NCBI RefSeq assembly: GCF_023073415.1
Contig: NZ_JADPJL010000081.1
Location: forward strand, 1-64,000
From: Bradyrhizobium sp. 190
GTDB taxonomy: Bacteria > Pseudomonadota > Alphaproteobacteria > Rhizobiales > Xanthobacteraceae
Direction of reading: 5' to 3'
DNA length: 64,000 nucleotides
Shown: piece by piece, positions 60,403-64,000 of the stretch
Layout: each line of letters starts with the position of its first letter
Numbering within the stretch: position 1 is the first letter of the stretch
Made by a program: the position numbers and the translations under genes
Notes under the pieces: model-generated
What the model was told of the DNA's origin: nothing
The model's database searches: none
Seen by the model: the letters and a program-made list of their open reading frames with translations, nothing else

Positions 60403-62697
60403 CTACCCATTGACGCGCTCGACCTTGGCCACGACGGCCTTGGCGCGCAATTGGGCGATAATTGCACTGAGATGCTTGAGGTCATAGACCTCGAGATCGA
60501 TGGTCAGCTCGGTGAAGTCAGGCGAGCGGCGCGACATGCTGATATTGTCGATATTGCCGTCGTGCTCGGCGATCACGGTGGCGACCTGGGCGAGGCTGCC
60601 GGGCTCGTTGACGTTATGGACCAGGATCCGCGCCGGGAAACGCTGCGGCATGGTCTCATCGATATCCCAGCGCACGTCGAGCCAGCGCTCCGGCTCTTCC
60701 TCAAAGTCCTTCAGCGCCGGCGACTGGATCGGATAGATCGTGATCCCCTCGCCCGGCGTGACGATGCCGACGATGCGGTCGCCCGGCACGGCGCCGCCGT
60801 TCGGCGCGAACTTCACTGGCAGATCGGAATTGATGCCGCGCACCGGGATGACGGAGGCGCTGCGCGCCGGATGCGGCGGCGGCGATTTCAGCTTCAGCTT
60901 GACCGCGAGGCTCTTCTTGGCCCCATAGCGCACCATCCGCTCTTCCTTGTAGTCCGGATACATGGCGCGGGCGACGTCGGAGGCCTTGAGTTCACCACGC
61001 CCGACGGAAGCCATCACGTCCTCGATCGAGGCGCGCGCCAGCCGGGGAAGCGCGCCCTTCAGCTTGTCGTCGGCGTATTCAATCTTGGCTCGGGCAAACA
61101 GGCGATCGACGATGCGGCGGCCGAGACCCGCATATTGATCGCGCACCGCGGTCCGCGTCGCGCGGCGGATCGCGGCGCGGGCCTTGCCGGTGACCGCAAG
61201 CGATTCCCAGGCCGAGGGCGGCGCCGACTGGGCGACCGAGGTCAAAACCTCGACCTCGTCGCCGTTCTGCAGTTCGGACGACAAGGGCGCGAACTTGCCG
61301 TTGATCTTGCAGCCGACGGCTGAGTTGCCGACATCGGTGTGCACGGCATAGGCGAAATCGATCACGTTGGCCTGACGCGGCAGCGCGATCAGCTTGCCCT
61401 TCGGGGTGAAGCAGAACACCTGGTCGTGAAACAGCTCCAGCTTGGTGTGCTCCAGAAACTCTTCCGGATTGGCGCTTTCTGACAGGATGCCGACGGTGTG
61501 GCGCAGCCAGGCAAAGGCGTTGGATTCGTGCTTGAGCCGCTCGGTCGGCGAGCCCATGCCTTCCTTGTAGAACGCGTGCGCGGCGATGCCGAATTCCGCG
61601 ATCTGGTTCATTTCCTCGGTGCGGATCTGCAACTCGACGCGCTGGTTGCCGGGACCGATCACGGTGGTGTGGATCGATCGGTAATCGTTCTGCTTCGGCG
61701 TCGAGATGTAGTCCTTGAAGCGACCGGGCACCACCGGCCAGGTGGTGTGCACGACACCGAGCGCGCGGTAGCAAGCTTCGATATCCGGCATCACGACGCG
61801 GAATCCGTAGATGTCGGAAAGCTGTTCGAAGCCGACCGATTTGCGCTCCATCTTGGTCCAGATCGAAAACGGCTGCTTGCGGCGGCCGTAGACGCGCGCG
61901 GCGATGCCGTTCTTCTGCAAATTCTTGGAGAGCTGGCTTTCGATCTCGCCGATCAGGTTGCGGTTGCGGTCGGCGAGCGCATCGAGTCGCTGCATCACCA
62001 CCGCATAGGCTTCCGGATCGAGCGTGTGGAACGAGAGATCCTCGAGCTCCTCCCGCATCTCCTGCATACCCATGCGGCCGGCGAGCGGCGCATAGATGTC
62101 CAGCGTCTCCTCGGCGATGCGGCGGCGCGAGGAGTGCGGCACGAATTCCAGCGTGCGCATGTTGTGCAGGCGATCGGCGAGCTTGATCAGCAGCACTCGG
62201 ACGTCGTCGGCGATCGCCAGCAAGAGCTTGCGCAGGTTCTCGGCCTGCTTGGCTTCGCGCGAGACCAGCTCGAGCCGCTTCAGCTTGGTGAGCCCTTCGA
62301 CCAGCGCGCCGATCTCGTGGCCGAAGATGTTGTCGATCTCGGCGCGCGTCGCCTCGGTATCCTCGATCGTGTCATGCAACAGCGCCGCGACAATGGTCGC
62401 GTCGTCGAGCTTGAGGTTGGTCAGGATCGCCGCGACTTCGAGCGGGTGCGAGAAATAGGGATCGCCGGACGCGCGCGTTTGGGTGCCGTGCGCCTTCATG
62501 GCGTAGACATAGGCGCGGTTCAGCAGGTCTTCGTTGGTGTCAGGGTTGTACGACCGGACGCGCTCGACCAGATCGTATTGCCGCATCATGCGCGAGCGCG
62601 GCGTTTTTGGCCTTTCCGCCACAGGCGACGTCGGCGCGACCGCGACCTGGTTGGTCGCGGCCTGCATTTGCCGGGAACTGCGGCGCCAATACGCCAT
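60403..62697 (-). CDS. rsh: Bifunctional (p)ppGpp synthetase/hydrolase, Rel/SpoT homologue
   Basis: The stringent-response enzyme (764 aa). The HD hydrolase domain has LLHDTIEDT (His108, Asp109); the synthetase domain has RFKDYISTPKQNDYRSIHT. Here R-F-K-D (326-329) is the RXKD motif of bifunctional enzymes, in place of EXDD in RelA. TGS and ACT domains complete it (TPKGKLIALPRQANVIDFAY; ARILVHNVNEPGSLAQV). The ATG at 62697 (MAYWRRSS) is preferred; other in-frame ATGs exist up and downstream. Alphaproteobacteria typically have this single long RSH. The rpoZ terminator precedes it. Confidence 0.96.
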   Translation of the reverse strand: MAYWRRSSRQMQAATNQVAVAPTSPVAERPKTPRSRMMRQYDLVERVRSYNPDTNEDLLNRAYVYAMKAHGTQTRASGDPYFSHPLEVAAILTNLKLDDATIVAALLHDTIEDTEATRAEIDNIFGHEIGALVEGLTKLKRLELVSREAKQAENLRKLLLAIADDVRVLLIKLADRLHNMRTLEFVPHSSRRRIAEETLDIYAPLAGRMGMQEMREELEDLSFHTLDPEAYAVVMQRLDALADRNRNLIGEIESQLSKNLQKNGIAARVYGRRKQPFSIWTKMERKSVGFEQLSDIYGFRVVMPDIEACYRALGVVHTTWPVVPGRFKDYISTPKQNDYRSIHTTVIGPGNQRVELQIRTEEMNQIAEFGIAAHAFYKEGMGSPTERLKHESNAFAWLRHTVGILSESANPEEFLEHTKLELFHDQVFCFTPKGKLIALPRQANVIDFAYAVHTDVGNSAVGCKINGKFAPLSSELQNGDEVEVLTSVAQSAPPSAWESLAVTGKARAAIRRATRTAVRDQYAGLGRRIVDRLFARAKIEYADDKLKGALPRLARASIEDVMASVGRGELKASDVARAMYPDYKEERMVRYGAKKSLAVKLKLKSPPPHPARSASVIPVRGINSDLPVKFAPNGGAVPGDRIVGIVTPGEGITIYPIQSPALKDFEEEPERWLDVRWDIDETMPQRFPARILVHNVNEPGSLAQVATVIAEHDGNIDNISMSRRSPDFTELTIDLEVYDLKHLSAIIAQLRAKAVVAKVERVNG

Positions 62698-62923
62698 CAC
62701 ATCACTGCCTTCTTCCAACAGACCCGGATGGGTCTCACCGTTTACGTATCTAATGCGTTTTCGAACGGCGATGCACGCCGCTCGGGCCGCGCAACGGTTC
62801 AATTTCGCTTGGGCCAGCGGCCATCCAACGCCCACCCCGGTGACCCGCCGGACAGGCTAAGTCAGCCGATTTCGGCCGCGCCTGCCAAGGACGCATTGTA
62901 ACCGCAAAAATGTCAACAAAAGC

Positions 62924-62951
62924 AAAGGCCCGGACGGAGGTCCGGGCCTTT
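62924..62951 (-). terminator. Rho-independent terminator of rpoZ
   Basis: A perfect 12-bp stem (62924-62935 with 62940-62951), four-base loop, then GCTTTTGTTG on the minus strand. It starts 41 bases after the rpoZ stop and separates it from rsh. Confidence 0.9.
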
Positions 62952-62991
62952 GACAGATCGGGGAGTTTGGGACGGCCCGGGATGTTCCGGA

Positions 62992-63384
62992 TTACTCGTC
63001 CTCTTCGGGCTGCTCTTCCGGCGGCGCCAGGCCTTCCAGGCCCTTGAGGAGCTCTTCCTCGGTCATGCGCTCGACCGCGACCTCGGTGTCGTCAGCATCG
63101 ACGCTGGCACCGGCCGAGCCGATCAAAGGCACTGTATCGGGCTCTGGCTCGTCGACCTCGACGAATTTCTGCAGGGAATGAACCAGTTCCTCGCGCAGGT
63201 CTTCCGGGGAAATAGTGGAATCGGCGATTTCCCGAAGCGAAACGACCGGGTTCTTGTCGTTGTCGCGATCAACCGTTAGTTGTGACCCGGATGAAATCAT
63301 ACGAGCGCGATGCGCCGCCAGCAACACCAGGTCGAACCGGTTGTCGACCTTATCAATGCAATCTTCCACGGTGACGCGCGCCAT
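62992..63384 (-). CDS. rpoZ: RNA polymerase omega subunit
   Basis: A small RNA polymerase subunit (130 aa) that helps assembly and, in many bacteria, ppGpp binding. The N-terminus MARVTVEDCIDKVDNRFDLV is diagnostic, with NPVVSLREIADSTI near 65-78. The C-terminal 50 residues are acidic (EEQPEEDE), a common alphaproteobacterial extension. It is placed directly upstream of rsh, as in E. coli (rpoZ-spoT). Confidence 0.96.
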   Translation of the reverse strand: MARVTVEDCIDKVDNRFDLVLLAAHRARMISSGSQLTVDRDNDKNPVVSLREIADSTISPEDLREELVHSLQKFVEVDEPEPDTVPLIGSAGASVDADDTEVAVERMTEEELLKGLEGLAPPEEQPEEDE

Positions 63385-63740
63385 AGACTGTCGCTCCGTT
63401 ATTTGGGGCCAAATATGTCGGTATTGGGGGCTAGTTATAGCGGCGGAAGCTATTTCGCAAGACTAAATTTGTGATTTGGCCTTCCTAATGGGCTCTGCTA
63501 ACCCCAGCTTCGGGGCCAGAATGGCCGGAGCGTCCAGACGCGGCAAGGTTGCCGGACAGGACAAGTAAATCTCTTCATTGCACAGTCAAAAGTATAGGTT
63601 TTTCGCCCTCGCCGCACCATAATTGCAGTGGTGACTGTCGTGGGGCACGATTCACCGAACTTTAGGCAACAGAACTGGAAAGTGCGCGCGGTCGATGGCC
63701 GCTGCGCTAGAAAAGCTAACAACAACGTGAGAACCATTTG
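63385..63740. other. Divergent promoter region between rpoZ and the NYN gene
   Basis: 356 bases without a convincing gene; a 79-codon minus-strand frame at 63498-63737 has no protein-like pattern. The region must hold the promoters of rpoZ (minus) and of the NYN-domain gene (plus). Confidence 0.5.
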
Positions 63741-64000
63741 ATGTCACCCGCTTCCAACAAGATTGCGCTCTTCATCGACGGCGCCAACCTCTACGCAACC
63801 GCCAAGACGCTCGGCTTCGACATCGATTACAAACGCCTTCTCAAGGAGTTCCAGAGCCGAGGGACGCTGTTGCGTGCGTTCTATTACACGGCGATTATCG
63901 AGGATCAGGAATACTCCTCGATCCGTCCGCTGATCGATTGGCTCGATTACAACGGCTACACCGTCGTCACCAAGGCGACCAAGGAATTCATCGACGCTTC
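63741..64000 (+). CDS. NYN-domain (LabA/DUF88-type) protein, 3' end outside the window
   Basis: The first 86 residues of a PIN-like putative RNase. The motif IALFIDGANLYATAK places the first acidic residue of the NYN active site (Asp at position 13), and LRAFYYTAIIEDQEYSSIRPLID is typical of the LabA/DUF88 group. The ATG at 63741 begins MSPASNKIAL. It is divergent from rpoZ, a conserved arrangement in Rhizobiales. The rest lies beyond the edge. Confidence 0.9.
   Translation, partial: MSPASNKIALFIDGANLYATAKTLGFDIDYKRLLKEFQSRGTLLRAFYYTAIIEDQEYSSIRPLIDWLDYNGYTVVTKATKEFIDA

Noticed and set aside
63498..63737. A 79-codon minus-strand frame between rpoZ and the NYN gene
   Set aside because: It covers the promoter region, starts next to the NYN start and has no domain features.

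Overview
The window is a high-GC alphaproteobacterial chromosome segment that looks like Bradyrhizobium or a close relative in the Nitrobacteraceae. The reasons are: conserved Rhizobiales gene orders (plsX-fabH-ihfA-merR; glyA-nrdR-ribD-ribE-ribH-nusB-thiL; rpoZ-rsh-pdxJ-acpS-lepB-rnc-era-recO); a HemB with the aspartate-type metal site described from Bradyrhizobium; an LdtR-type MarR regulator; and many palindromic intergenic repeats of the sort common in that group.

Layout. 1-1.8 kb is a scarred island edge: the tail of an IS30-family transposase, two tiny membrane-peptide ORFs, a cold-shock gene, a frameshifted tyrosine-integrase relic and tRNA-Pro(GGG). 1.9-7.1 kb carries merR, ihfA, fabH, plsX, a DUF177 gene and a cytochrome bc1 chaperone gene on the minus strand, facing a BamE lipoprotein gene. 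7.2-11.4 kb has an orphan Bug/TctC binding protein, an unlisted 51-aa gene, the proton-pumping pyrophosphatase hppA and a second cspA. 11.4-17.1 kb is the riboflavin/NusB/ThiL/NrdR/GlyA operon. 17.2-21.2 kb is repeat-rich, with a GST, small conserved genes and a histidine phosphatase. 21.3-25.6 kb is a four-gene sugar-type ABC importer. 26-30.6 kb holds ldtR, a DUF6163 gene, hemB, an RDD gene and the Ate/Bpt transferase gene.

30.6-52.4 kb is rich in metal and stress functions: mntH with a putative Mur operator; a divergent operon encoding a PspA-type protein with an unusual N-terminal domain, a YqiJ-like membrane protein and a YqiK-like flotillin; an EntS-like MFS; a class III adenylate cyclase; a divergent arsenic locus (arsR, two ArsC types and an aquaporin against a second arsR, a flavoprotein, two MFS exporters and RidA) with three copies of one operator; a rhodanese-ChrB protein with ChrA; and a CDF exporter. 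52.5-64 kb is housekeeping: parC, recO, era, rnc, lepB, acpS, pdxJ, rsh, rpoZ and the start of a NYN-domain gene.

The most unusual item is the gene at 32123-33265. It seems to join a domain resembling the N-terminal, non-nuclease part of IS605 TnpB to a full PspA/IM30 coiled coil, with a strong in-frame internal ribosome-binding site exactly at the junction. It heads a flotillin operon. No CRISPR array or complete mobile element is present. All family assignments come from reading the sequence; no searches were run.
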